From Symbiodinium natans (Eukaryota; Sar; Dinophyceae; Suessiales; Symbiodiniaceae), in contig CAJNDS010000993.1 of NCBI GenBank assembly GCA_905221605.1, forward strand, positions 1-44,241: 44,241 nucleotides of DNA. Reading direction: 5' to 3'. The position numbers and the translations under genes were made by a program. Below, in pieces: positions 20,661 to 32,255 of the stretch (the stretch's first letter is position 1; every line of letters begins with the position of its first letter). The notes below the pieces were generated by a model. It worked only from the letters and a program-made list of their open reading frames with translations, was not told the origin of the DNA and did not search any database.

Positions 20661-23600
20661 TCAGCTTGCTCCCATTGCACTTTCATGGGCCCTTCGTTCA
20701 CACACCTGGCAGAGCGTCCTCGACAATGGAGTTTGCACATTTCTCAATCCCCAGCAGTCAGGTTTTGTATGAACTGTCGACCCACCGGATGACATGTAGT
20801 ACGGCCCGTTGTAAGCCGTCTCAATCACCCGGATGCGAACTGGTTCTTGGGAAGGCTGCAACCGCGTCGCCGAAGGGACATAGGGATCTGTTTGGACTGA
20901 AGCTTCTACCTTCCCGGCAGAAGCCGCCAACCAATCGACAGAAAACGAAGCCGCTCCGCCTTGATCTTGCACTTGAGCATTTGTTGAAGAGCCTCCACCA
21001 TCACATTGCGGAACCTTGCACCCAGCTCCAACATCTCCCTTCTCTCTAGTTCACTCAACAACATCATATCTCGCTTCAACAGTGCCTGCAGTCTCCTCAG
21101 CTCCGCCCTATTCAACTGATGCGACGCCCTTTGTGGTAACCTCATAGCTCTGATTGCCACAAGGTCTTTCACTTCCCTTCCACAGCCTCTTGCACATTCC
21201 CAAACCAGAATCGCCACTATCGCAACTATCATCACTGCAACATACAAGTCCCAGGGCGCTGCAACCTCCAAACCAGCTTGCAACCTTTCCAAGTCATAGC
21301 GCTCCAAACCCAGTGCAAGATTGTCGCTCTCTCCCTTAACACAGCAGAAAAGACTCACCAACCAACCCAACCTAAAACCCCAAGTCAAGGTGTACGAGGG
21401 TCCTGTTGTTTGCTGTGTTGGCTCATGCTGGTATGTTGCTGGCTGCTGCAGCTCTCCTTGGTTCACTTGCTGCCTCGGCGATGACTCCGGTGAAGAAACC
21501 CACTCGGCATAGTACTCGTCAAAGTAGCGTCGAGCCACCCTGTCGTAGTAGACGTTGTCATGGTTCGGACCCAAAGACTCCGAAGAATCCGTTCCCCCCG
21601 GTTCAAAAAGTGGCTCCACATCCGAACCGATCATAGCCTGCAGCTCGTCGTGCTCTGGATTCTCCAACCACTCTTCCAACGGCGGCTCAAGGTCTTCACC
21701 TTCAGGCTCTGGCTGTAGCATCATTACTCTTGGCCCCATGTCTAACCCAGGGCCCCTCATTCCCCACAAACGCATCATGTGTCGTAGGCGAACTGAAGGT
21801 ACCTGCTTTGTCAAGACGTCTGCCAACTGCCAGTCCCCTGGGCAATGGATGAGGCGAACTTGATCTCGTTGCACCAGCTCCCTCAACCAATGGAACCTCA
21901 GCTTCAAATGGCGAGTTCGCCACGAACCCCCATCCCCTTGGAGAATCGCAATGGCCGCTGTCGAGTCGACCATCACTTGGCACTGAACTGGTCCAAGGCC
22001 CATGTCCATCAACGTTGCCCTGACTGCGAGCATGAGCTGCACCCCTTCGGTTATTGAGAGAACCTCACTCTCTGCCGAACTCAGGGTTGTCATACCCTGC
22101 CTCCACGACCGCCATGTGATTGCAGTACCTTTCCATACCACCAATGCCCCGCCATGCGATCTTTCGCCTTCCGGAGCAAAGGATGCGTCTGTAAAGAGGG
22201 TTAGTGTTTTTTCCCATCCTGGGCACTCGATCTCACCTGTCATCATCGAACACTCCTTCGTCGAGTTGAAGTAATTCAAGATCTTTTTCGCGACGACATT
22301 GGCCCTGGTTGGATCCCGAGTGGTTAGCGATGCCAAGATCGTCACTGCAAAGGAAGCATCGGGCCTCGTCTTCTGCACTGTCCACAACAGCTCGCCGCAC
22401 CTCTGCTGTGCTTCTTTGATCTCCTTGGTGTCCAAGTGCTGTGGATCCGGAAAGTTTGTCCCCACCACCAGCAGGTCCTTTCCAGCGGGAATCACACCAT
22501 GGCCACCGCATTCATGAGCACGAATGATCTCATCTAGGTACCCTTGCTGGCTCATCACATAGCCCGTGTCGACCCTTGTCAACTCCATGCCCAGAAACCT
22601 CACCATATTGTTCTTTGTGATCCACTGCACGCCGCTGGTGTCCCATTCGCTTCTTAGCCACTCGTAAAAGCCCGACACAGTCTGAGTCTCACCCACACAC
22701 AGCATGTCGTCCACATAGAACAGCACGTACCCTAAGATGGTGGACCCCTCCTCGGACTCGTCGTGGCATAAGCCTTCAGGACTCATAGTGGACCCAGAAG
22801 CACCAAGGACACGGACTTTCGGAAGACCTTCGGGATTCGTGTTGGTAGAACTGGAAGTCGCCTCGGGATTCGTGATGGTAGAACTGGAAGTCGCCTTGGG
22901 ATTCGTGATGGTAGAACTGGAAGTCGCCTTGGGATTCGTGATGGTAGAACTGGACGTCGCTTCAGGATTCGTGATGGTAGAACTGGAGGTCGCTTTGGTA
23001 ACGATCTTGAAAAGATTCGGGTCGGTCTTGCACACCTTCAGCTCTGCTCGAACCCTCTTCCCATCACAAATTGCATCAAACTCAGCATGCTTGGCCTTGG
23101 CATTCCTAAAGTCACTCCACCACTTCGGACTCTACCGAAATCCGTACAGCGCGGTATCCACCTCCCATGCTTCCTGCTCCTCCACCAGGCCTGCCAACTG
23201 AAGGACACGAGGAGGCTTGAGGGCATATCGTGGTTTTCCTGACGGGCTGTCAGGAATCGGTGCCGACAGAAACGCCGACCTCACATCATCCACTGCTGCA
23301 TCCCAGGAGTTTGCCCCTGCTTCGCCCAGGACTATCCTGACAAGGTCTGATGTAGCACCTGCAGAGTAAAGCTCCGACTGGTCCAGGTGTGACGATTCGA
23401 CTTGATTCCCACATGCCACGATTCGGGTTTTCCTTTTGTAGCCTTGCCCTTGATGATCCGGAGGTTTGACAGTGTACACGCATTTGCCATGCACCATCGT
23501 CCTTTCGCCCCCTCTCATCACTGCAGCTGCTTCCTTTCCACGAAGTCGACGAATCGCTCCTGACTGCTCCAACGCTTGGATCTCTTTCTCCATCGACTTC

Positions 23601-23970
23601 TTCCAGCAGTCCAGGTGGTTGATGACCTCGCTTTGACGAACCGTGTGGACCACCTTCAAATCGTCATTCAAACCCTTCAAGATTTCCTCCACGTTCTCGG
23701 TGTAGATGGTCTCTGGAGCGGCCTTCTTGATTTTCGGTAGCTCCTCCTCAGGAATCTCTTCGAACACCCTCATCATCTTGGAGATCTCTGGCACCACTGC
23801 CCTTGCCTCATCGTTGCCCTCTACATCAACATTGCTCCGGTTCTCATTGCCCACGTTGAAGCCAGCAGCAGCGAGCAGGGTAACATCTGCCTCCTTCAGC
23901 CTTTCCTCGCTTCTTATGTTGTAGGCAGCAATCACAATCCTCTCTCCCTTCCATCCTTCTCGAGGTGACT
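20661..23970 (-). pseudogene. pol: Ty1/copia pol: RT and RNase H with membrane-spanning C-terminal extension
   Basis: Reverse transcriptase copies element RNA into cDNA; RNase H removes the RNA strand. Reading leftwards from about 23970: an acidic lead, then the RT_2-type domain with CWKKSMEKEIQAL, the first catalytic Asp in DDVRSAFLSAP (about 23280) and LYGFR. An in-frame TAG at 23132-23134 interrupts the domain, and the same frame continues (SPKWWSDFRNAKAKHAEFD). A 33-bp repeat follows, then the palm motif YVDD at 22706-22717. RNase H shows FTDASFAPEGERSHGG, LSSAESEVLS, VMVDSTAAIAIL and LADVLTK, ending near 21800. A further ~300 residues include two hydrophobic helices (about 21320-21390 and 21185-21255) and a Leu/Arg coiled coil. 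A frameshift near 20955 leads to a Cys/His tail (HTKPDCWGL, LCQVCERR) ending at 20661. Gag, protease and integrase are absent: the copy is 5'-truncated. Confidence 0.9.
22829..22993 (-). repeat. In-frame 33-bp minisatellite within the RT gene
   Basis: Five 11-residue units (ATSSSTITNPE/K) lie between the RT fingers region and the YVDD palm motif. Units are nearly identical and in frame. Copia RTs do not normally carry this; it is a local expansion. Confidence 0.95.
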
Positions 23971-24560
23971 ACAGCCTCATTGGCGCGGCTTTCTGCGCGG
24001 CCCTCCAGGAGCTTGGTCTGACGGGCGCAGAGGAGCTCTGCACCGCGGATGTTAGTAGCTTTCCGGCCACTACTGTGGGCGCAGACAGCGCCGCGGGTGC
24101 TCCCCAACCATCTCCTGCGGTCCCTTTACCGGACGTGCGCTCGGGCGAGGACCTTACGCCCGCAGAGCGTAGCAAGCTGGAGAAAGAAGTGGAGGAGTAC
24201 GCCGCACAGAAAGAAGCCTTTTGGAAGGCTAAGGCAGACGCCAAGGACTGGGACACCGTCCGTGCGGACCTTGAGGTCTACGCTCTCGCGGGCGAGAAAG
24301 TCGCGGAGGATCCCAGGCGTACTGAGGCCTACGAGACCTGGTGTGGGCAGGCCTGAAAATTGAGCCTGGCCCTACCAGGCCGGGGCTTACGGAGGCGGAC
24401 GTTTCGGCCATCAAGGAGGTGGTGCGCCGCAAGGCTGCAGGGTTCTGGGCGGAAGACACGACCAGGACCACCGTCCGCAAGTTCGCCCACGATTGTATCC
24501 CCACCGGGCCGCCGGTCTCGTCTCAGCCCCATTCGCTGAGAGGCGAGTCAGCCCACCGGA
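23965..24560 (+). pseudogene. Gypsy-like pol fragment up to the start of RT
   Basis: Plus-sense reading resumes after the copia insertion with GDYSLIGAAFCAALQELG. It continues through an acidic/Lys-rich helical segment (LTPAERSKLEKEVEEYAAQ, then KADAKDWDTVRADLEVYA) to a stop at 24354-24356. In another frame the text continues as LTEADVSAIKEVVRRKAAGF and TTVRKFAHDCIPTGPP, a lead-in to the RT domain in dinoflagellate gypsy-like polyproteins as I recall them (conserved H.I.TG.P pattern). It ends abruptly near 24555, where sequence related to the inverted arm takes over, so the catalytic RT core is missing. Assignment is by pattern only. Confidence 0.5.
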
Positions 24561-24801
24561 CAAAAATCTCGGTGTTGGGTCTGCAATCTTCACAAACTCG
24601 GGATGCACCCACTTCTCCCGCGCGGCGACGCGCGGCGAAACGCCGCGCCTTGGAAGTCAGGCCGCAGGCGTGGCACACAGTCCACGCGTCCTGGACACGG
24701 ACCGCGATAGACAGGCCGTAGGCACAGAGCTGAACGATTTCCCAGAACTCCAGCCTTCGCTTTTGCTTGCCCACACTCTTAGTGACAACAGCCCCACACA
24801 A
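24523..24801 (-). pseudogene. Short ORF with paired CxxC in the right inverted arm
   Basis: 92 codons with CHACGLTSKARR and, 20-odd residues later, CEDC, a possible four-Cys zinc site. The left arm encodes a related but broken version (FWESFRSAL...FHACGLRSRG, about 17090-17210). It may be the N-terminal leader of the gypsy-like gag. After about 24560 it reads antisense to the gypsy pol fragment, so its C-terminal end is probably chimeric. Confidence 0.35.
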
Positions 24802-25071
24802 GCTTCAGTCAATAAGCTGACAGGCGGTCACGCTGCTTTTGCTTCGTGGGTCCAAGCTCGGTGTGAACCTACGGCCCAGCGTCCGGTCGGACCGCTCTGC
24901 AACCTAAAAGCTACAGAACGAAACTACCGTGCACAAAGGCACAAGTCTAGTCTCATACTTGAGCCAAAATTGGCATTCATACGAATTGCAAAACTAACAT
25001 GCAAGTGAAAACAACACTACAGCACTGGCAGCTGTGCACATGAAGCATGTGTGCTTTGACCTGCTCACATA
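24655..25071 (-). repeat. Right inverted terminal arm
   Basis: Reverse complement begins (T)ATGTGAGCAGGTCAAAGC and follows the left arm through GGTCCGACCGGACGC to CACGCCTGCGGCCTG. Its outer end abuts the resumed (ACT)n array. Confidence 0.75.
24958..24974 (-). other. Spliced-leader-like relic, right
   Basis: The minus strand reads GCCAATTTTGGCTCAAG, one inserted A away from the leader's final 16 nt (GCCATTTTGGCTCAAG). It sits at the position equivalent to the left relic and matches the leader better. Confidence 0.65.
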
Positions 25072-25700
<629 letters not shown>

Positions 25701-25711
25701 GCCCAAAACTC

Positions 25712-25940
25712 GAGTTGGGCTTGCACTTCAGGCTTTCGGTTTTTGAAAGGTACAGGACTTTTGGGCTTGCACTCGCGTTGGGGTTCGGGTTTCAGGGTAT
25801 GCGACTTTTGGCCTTGCACTTGAGCCTTTGAGCCTTTGGGGTTTCGGTCTTCGACTTTGCACTTGAGGCTTTGGGGTCTCGGGAAGCGCACAGGACCTTT
25901 GGCCTTGCACCTGAAGCTGTGCTGTTTTGGCTTTCAGCAC
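25712..25940. repeat. Degenerate ~45-50-bp minisatellite
   Basis: Four to five units share ACTTTTGGCCTTGCACTTGA followed by GGCTTTGGGGTTTCGG. A related unit opens the region (GGGCTTGCACTTCAGGCTTT). Confidence 0.8.
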
Positions 25941-25978
25941 AAAGCGGTCATGAAATCACATGATCTAGAAATTCCCCA

Positions 25979-25985
25979 CAGACGC

Positions 25986-26018
<33 letters not shown>

Positions 26019-26053
26019 CGACGACGACGGCGACGGCGACGGCGACGGCGATT
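25979..26053. repeat. (GAC/GGC)n trinucleotide array
   Basis: About 70 bp of GAC repeats with GGC interruptions. Confidence 0.95.
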
Positions 26054-26565
26054 CAGACTTCCCCATTCCCCTTGTACCTGGGGGGAGGGCCACAACTGCT
26101 CAGCCATTGGAGTAACCTGGGAATCAGCAGAGAATCTCGTTCCATTCCTCACTGAATCGGGCAGCTTCTGCATGCTTTGCGCTGTGCGTTTCGCGCTCAA
26201 AGATGTGGCCATAAGGAGATGCCAGCGGAGCCTGGGACACATTGAAGGAAAGCAGCTGAACTAGACTGGACCAATTGCCCCTTTGGTTGACTTTAGTGCG
26301 TTTGGGTTTGGGAATGGGTGGCTGCAAAATCTTGTAAACCCAATAGCCCAATAGCCGGCGAAATTTGTGGGTCTGGAAAGGTGCCGAGTGTTGTCAACCA
26401 GTGCTGTCAACCAGGCGGACCGTGCGATGTTGCTGTATCAGCGGGTTGAATTGGAAACAGGGCCTAAACCTGCAGGCCAGCTCCTACCTCTGAGGCAAAC
26501 GGATAAATCTAAGAAGCGCTTGGAAAGAAGAGCCTCACTGAGCCCCAAGTAGACCCTGCCAAGTT
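26054..26565. other. Unassigned intergenic DNA
   Basis: Only short ORFs without recognisable motifs. No repeat seen. Confidence 0.4.
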
Positions 26566-26760
26566 TTGCGAGTAGGCCTGTGGGTACCGGTAGGGCGGTT
26601 ATAGGCCAGTGGGCTACCGTCGGCCTACGGGGCTACCGCGTAGGTCTGTGGACAGAGTAGGCTACACGTAGGCCTACAGGTCGGTCTATACTCTACACGT
26701 AGGCTACCCATAGGCCTAGGGTTGGCATACCCATAGGTCGGCTGTAGCCTTACTTTCGGG
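26566..26760. repeat. TAGGCCTA-rich palindromic cluster
   Basis: GTAGGCCTAC-like palindromes and GGGCTACCG/CGTAGGCTAC motifs recur about ten times in under 200 bp, with irregular spacing and on both strands. Confidence 0.7.
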
Positions 26761-27591
26761 CTTCTAGAGGTCTTGTTGATGCTTCAAACAACAATCGACT
26801 TTACCAAAACGGCCTGGTCACGCAAAGGACAGTGCAGCATGCGCCAACAATCTTCGAGTGATCGCGCTTTGCATTCTTTGCCTCTGTCTACAACGCGAGC
26901 GTTGCGCATCAACCACCACACTGTGCACCACGCCCCGGACAGAACACACATTGAAAGGATCCAGAAAAGACTTGCACAAAACGTGGGGGAACATTGGGTC
27001 TAGTCATTGTATCGATGGTATCGTGCATGAGTGAGTTGGTTGGAGACGGAAGAGTTCTTTGTGTTTTGACACGAGGGCATCCCAAACCGCTGCGTTTCTG
27101 GGGTTTCTGCATGCTTCTCATTAAGGGCCTTTGTCGCTAGGAGAGGGTTTCTTCTGCAGCCAAAGACATGTCTGAGCCGCCGCCATCAGCTTGCCATCGA
27201 TTGCACATCGCAATTCCTGCAACGCATCTGACATCGTTGAAGGCATCGTTGAATGGCGAAGGATGCGGTGGCAGAGGCCTCTGGCGCATCCTTCGGGTCC
27301 TTAAGCCAAGTCAAAACAAGCCTTGCCACGGGCTCACGGGACAGCTCACCTCTGCCCCTTGAAATGTTCCCCCCAAATATGGATCTTCTCACATTTTCTC
27401 GTTCTGGCACGGAAATCTGGCTTTCAGGGGCCCCTGGCCTGCTTTTTCGCATATCGCATCCTGACGCCGCTTGCACATTGCCTTACAAGCTGTTGCTGCT
27501 TGGGGCCCAGCACAAGTCCGACGCTCCTCGGGCCCAAAAAAAATGCGTTCGCCTGCGTTCCTTTGCGTCCACCCGTATCGAGAGACAGAGA
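26761..27591. other. Unassigned DNA with overlapping short ORFs
   Basis: ORFs of up to about 110 codons occur in several frames before the GA repeat. None has a recognisable domain and no frame is clearly preferred. Confidence 0.4.
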
Positions 27592-27601
27592 GACAAACAG
27601 A

Positions 27602-27637
<36 letters not shown>

Positions 27638-27716
27638 CGGAGAAAAGAGAGAGAGAGAGAAAGAGAGAGAGCGAGAGAGACAGAGAGAGAGTGAGAGAGA
27701 CAGAGAGAGAGCGGCG
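27592..27716. repeat. (GA)n microsatellite with CAGA variants
   Basis: Purine-rich GAGAGA array with ACAGAGAC interruptions, about 125 bp. Confidence 0.95.
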
Positions 27717-27981
27717 CATAGCGTGCCCACATGTGTCACATGAGATTGTCCGCGAAGTTACAACATTCATGCGGCCTTAGTAAGAGCACTAGATGAGAAA
27801 ACATGGGGAAGATAGACACGCTCAAAAGCGGGCACTTCGGGCGCCCGGCAACGCCGCGCAGGCGGGCAATGTCGCCGCGGCCCAGATGCTGAGAACATAT
27901 TGACTCTGTATTTCACTTCCAAGGAAAGGCCGTGCAAGTGTGTGATGCACATCTTTCACTCGTACAAGTAAGACCACTTTT
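27717..27981. other. Unassigned spacer between microsatellites
   Basis: No ORF or motif that I can support. Confidence 0.4.
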
Positions 27982-28058
27982 GAGGCATCGGCATCATCAT
28001 CATCATCATCATCATCGTCATCGTCATCGTCATCGTCATCATCATCATCATCATCATC

Positions 28059-28102
<44 letters not shown>
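27982..28102. repeat. (CAT)n/(CGT)n then (CT)n microsatellites
   Basis: ATC/GTC trinucleotides at about 27987-28060 are followed immediately by a (CT)n array at about 28064-28101. Confidence 0.95.
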
Positions 28103-28103
<1 letters not shown>

Positions 28104-28851
28104 CTCGCATATATAGGGTGGTTATATGCGGAGGGGCGCCTTTCGACTCGGCTTCGGGTGCCGGGCGGCTGGAGCCGGCAGGGGCAGGGCCGGCCTAAGC
28201 ACTTTGGCATCTCAATTGAAGCAGGAGAGCGCTTAAGAGTGAGAAGATTGAGTGTGTAAAGAGACCGCGGAACTGTCACTCGGGCCCACGTCTTCCGGGT
28301 CGCTTGCGCCCGCGTGTTTCGGATGACTTGTGACCACTACTGAGGGGGGGGGGGGGGTGAAGATCTGAGTATGCACCAGTCAATCCAACACAAATATAAT
28401 GCCACCAATGCATGTTGCACGCTGCTCAAGGGTCTAGTGGATACTACTCTACTACTCTCCTGCCGCCTGGAGGACAAGCAGAGACTTTGTTGACAGTGCC
28501 TCAGGGAGGTCAGTAACCGTCTCAGCTTTCCGGGACATGCCCGGTCTGTTCTGCAGGTTCTGCGTCGAGGCAAATTCTCCCTGTGGAAGGTGGCGGTCGG
28601 ATCACAATGATAACACCACTTCTTTTTGCAAGGAGTTTTGCATAAGAACTGGATCCGACCGTTCCGACCGCATTCGGCTCAGGCTGCGGTCAGGAGCATT
28701 TGCTACAAATCGCAGGCACTGCGCCCCTAAATGAATCGCCCTCAAGTTGCTTTTGGAAAATTCCCTTCCAATAACAAGTCGCAAGCACTGCGCCCCTAAA
28801 TTTTCAGCTGGTAAATAATTAAATCATGGTGTAACAATATCGGGGCGTGTC
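28103..28851. other. Unassigned DNA with poly-G and a 25-bp direct repeat
   Basis: A G run lies near 28344-28357. AAGTCGCAAGCACTGCGCCCCTAAA (about 28778) has a near copy at about 28706. No supported gene. Confidence 0.5.
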
Positions 28852-29814
28852 TTGAAGACTTTCAACCCTCAATTTGTTACATCCAGTTTTCCACTTCAGC
28901 CTTGTACGACACACACAGAGCTGGTAACCACCAAAACACGGTGTTTCAACTTAGGGGTCGTGGGCTTGTGCGTTTCGGTGAGGTTGGTGATACATTTAGA
29001 CGAGACGCAGCGGTTTCGAGTCGAGGCTGCTCCCTTCTCATGGGCCATGAGACACACCTTAAGCCTTCTCCGTTCTCTTCGCTCTGCTCTCTTCTTGCGG
29101 CCGATTGAAAATTCGCAAGCCCTTCCATCTCTCGGGCTCTGGGATTGTCTTTTGGATGCTCTCTTGGATGCTCTTTTGGATGCTCTGGGGCTCGGGCAGG
29201 TCCAGCACTCCCAAGAAGCTGGGATGTTTTATCTGGCTGCATCACGCCGCATGGATTGCAAGATGTGTGGTGCTATGTGGCGTCCTCGAAGCCGCTGCCT
29301 CTGCCTCGAAGGAGCACTGTATCGAGCCAGCTGGCTCCTTCAAGAGAATTTTCTTGTCAGAGACCGCATTCAACCAGAGACTTCTCTCGCTGTCAATAGC
29401 GTCCTTCCTTGTGCTTTCGAGTTCGAGAAAACAAAGCTGACGCAAGTGTCGTGGATTCCTCGAACGGCATCTCCGACAGCGGGCTCGCATCCTCGAATCG
29501 ACACCACTGCACCAGAGATCCCTTTCGAGAGCTACAGCTGCCAAGACGGTCAATGCAGCCTGCAGCGGGGGCAAGCCTCGAAGTCACACAAAGCAGCTCT
29601 CGTAGGAAAAGAGATGCTGAGGGGTTCACATGGTGTTACACGGTGTTACATTGGGTGCGCGACTTGGAAATTGCTCATCGCATTGCCCGGTCTGCCTTTA
29701 GCGACTCTTGTAACAGAACAGTGCGATCAGGCGCAGCTCATTGCAAACTTGCAAAAGCAGGTGCACAGTCCAGCGCAAAAGCCTTCTGGGGTCTGGTACG
29801 CAGGGTCGACGTGA
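28852..29814 (+). CDS. Unidentified 320-codon ORF
   Basis: This is the longest open frame outside repeats and element genes in this part of the window (963 bp, ATG start, TGA stop). I recognise no domain. It contains LLDALLDALLDALGL, encoded by three near-identical 12-nt units at about 29153-29188, and scattered Cys residues (CKMCGAMW, CLCLEGALY). Composition is mixed and not strongly biased to any protein class, and competing frames of about 110 codons exist on the minus strand. It could be an exon, an old element fragment or a chance frame. No neighbour suggests a role. Confidence 0.25.
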   Translation: MKTFNPQFVTSSFPLQPCTTHTELVTTKTRCFNLGVVGLCVSVRLVIHLDETQRFRVEAAPFSWAMRHTLSLLRSLRSALFLRPIENSQALPSLGLWDCLLDALLDALLDALGLGQVQHSQEAGMFYLAASRRMDCKMCGAMWRPRSRCLCLEGALYRASWLLQENFLVRDRIQPETSLAVNSVLPCAFEFEKTKLTQVSWIPRTASPTAGSHPRIDTTAPEIPFESYSCQDGQCSLQRGQASKSHKAALVGKEMLRGSHGVTRCYIGCATWKLLIALPGLPLATLVTEQCDQAQLIANLQKQVHSPAQKPSGVWYAGST

Positions 29815-29873
29815 TTTCGATGCTTGCATTATGAGCTCGAGTAGTTTCAGTGCCGGTTTGACCAATTCTCACA

Positions 29874-29914
29874 CTTATGATGAGATATGATGAGATATGA
29901 TGAGATCTGATGAG
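29874..29914. repeat. 10-bp tandem repeat (TATGATGAGA)
   Basis: Four near-perfect units of TATGATGAGA, the last changed to TCTGATGAGC. Confidence 0.9.
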
Positions 29915-30365
29915 CGTGATTGCGTTGCCACTACTCAACGCTGACCGCCCAGATCCACTTCATAGGCGAAACGCAGAAGTGGGCATTCCTGAAGATAGCT
30001 CAGATGTTGTCGGATTCTCAGGATGAGTTACGCAACATCGTGCGCCATCGTCAGAAACTTGATGACTTACAGTGATTGCGTGCTTGTGAGGGGCTTGGAG
30101 AGCGTGCTTGTCAAGGTCCGAAGACGGAAAGTGGAAAATTTCCAAATGCCCGGCGGCTGAGGCATCTCCTGGCTCCATTCGAAGCCTTCGAAGCCGGCAT
30201 CCTTGGCATTCTGCGCGCAGAGGCTGTAAAACGAGGACTTTGAAAGATTGACAAGTTGCTTCCGAAAGTGTAACACAATGTAACACACCACACTTCAATC
30301 ATCGGAATTGCGAGCTCCTGCCGTCACGGCGCCGTGCGTCCCCTCAAGCCCTGAGCAAAAACTTG
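29915..30365. other. Unassigned DNA
   Basis: Short minus-strand ORFs only. GTGTAACACAATGTAACAC (about 30268) is the inverse of a related GTGTTACACGGTGTTACA at about 29634, forming a loose inverted pair. Confidence 0.4.
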
Positions 30366-31223
<858 letters not shown>

Positions 31224-31349
31224 CACCTGAACTACACCAGATTTGCCTGCTCTCCCCATCTTGCACGAGCTTCAGCTTCCCCTCCAGGAAGAACAAACGC
31301 GTGGCCGGCGGCAACATCATTCATGACGAGCTTTTTTTGCCAAAGCCAA

Positions 31350-31730
31350 ACTATTGGAAGCGCTGCGCCGCTCAACAGTCGCTGGGAAGAGTCTCTTTTA
31401 ACTCCAGATGAGGCCGAGGTGTTGCGCAGTGAGGTTTTGTCACTTCTTCCCAGCAAGGGGTTTGTCAGCGACGACAGCATAGTGGACAACCAGCCCTTTC
31501 CGTTGAGTGTTTGGCAAGCATTGAGTACCTTGACATCTGATCAGGATGTCGAACTTCCTAGACTTCTGCTGGAAGGCGTTTCCACTGGGATTGTGCAACC
31601 GATCCCACCTTCAGGTGTATGGGAAAAGGTCGCGAAACCTGTCGCCGTTGAGCAGGGTTTGCGGTTGCATCAATATTCAAATCACCAGATGATCACTCCT
31701 GCTTCCCAGGGCCAGAAATCAGCACCGTGA
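31350..31730 (+). pseudogene. Dinoflagellate element ORF fragment (RT-leader-like)
   Basis: Past the CA array, one long frame carries normal protein text: LTPDEAEVLRSEVLSLLP, DDSIVDNQPFPLSVWQAL and LLLEGVSTGIVQPIPPSGVW, ending at TGA 31728. The order 'PF...W..L..L..D.D..L..LL..GV.TGI..PI..S.VW' is one I recall from the region before the RT domain in dinoflagellate mobile-element proteins. The true 5' end is lost in the microsatellite, and no RT follows. Mobile-element assignment is by pattern only; function cannot be stated. Confidence 0.4.
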
Positions 31731-32255
31731 TCTTTCTTACAACAAAGCTGACAGCGATGAGCGCCCGAATCTGCAATCCTCAGCCGAAAACTTGCACTTG
31801 TGCTTCTGAGACTTCTGGAAGGTGTCACACAAAGAGCGCTTCAACCTCTTCTCCGACACGCTGTCACCCGCATTCACACGACGCCGTAAGAGAGGCCGCT
31901 TAGGATTTGGCTTCCCTGTGAAGTCTATCCTTGCCCCAACCCCTTTGTTGCCTTTCGAGGCAGTCCCTTCACAACTGTCTGCAAAGCATCATCAGGCTGC
32001 ACACATCACCCGTCACTTGCCTTCTGCCTCCTCAGCATCCTTTACGGTTGGAAGCCGATAGCCTTCAGCAGACGGCTATGTGTAAAGATCCATAAACTGC
32101 GCAATTGTGTTGCGCCCAGCTGTAGGGCTGTAGGGGTGCCCGCAACCGCAAAGAACATAGGCACTGGCGCGCACTCCAAAGCAATTTTTCCACTCAAGAA
32201 GGAGACGCACCAACGTCTTCAACCTCTTCTGCTTCCCAGCCATTGCTCATATTGC
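31731..32255. other. Unassigned DNA between element fragments
   Basis: A short plus-strand ORF (31822-32061) has no recognisable domain. No repeat seen. Confidence 0.4.

Noticed and set aside
20661-23970. Complete, active copia element
   Set aside because: Integrase, protease and gag are absent, an in-frame TAG and a frameshift are present, and no LTR pair exists.
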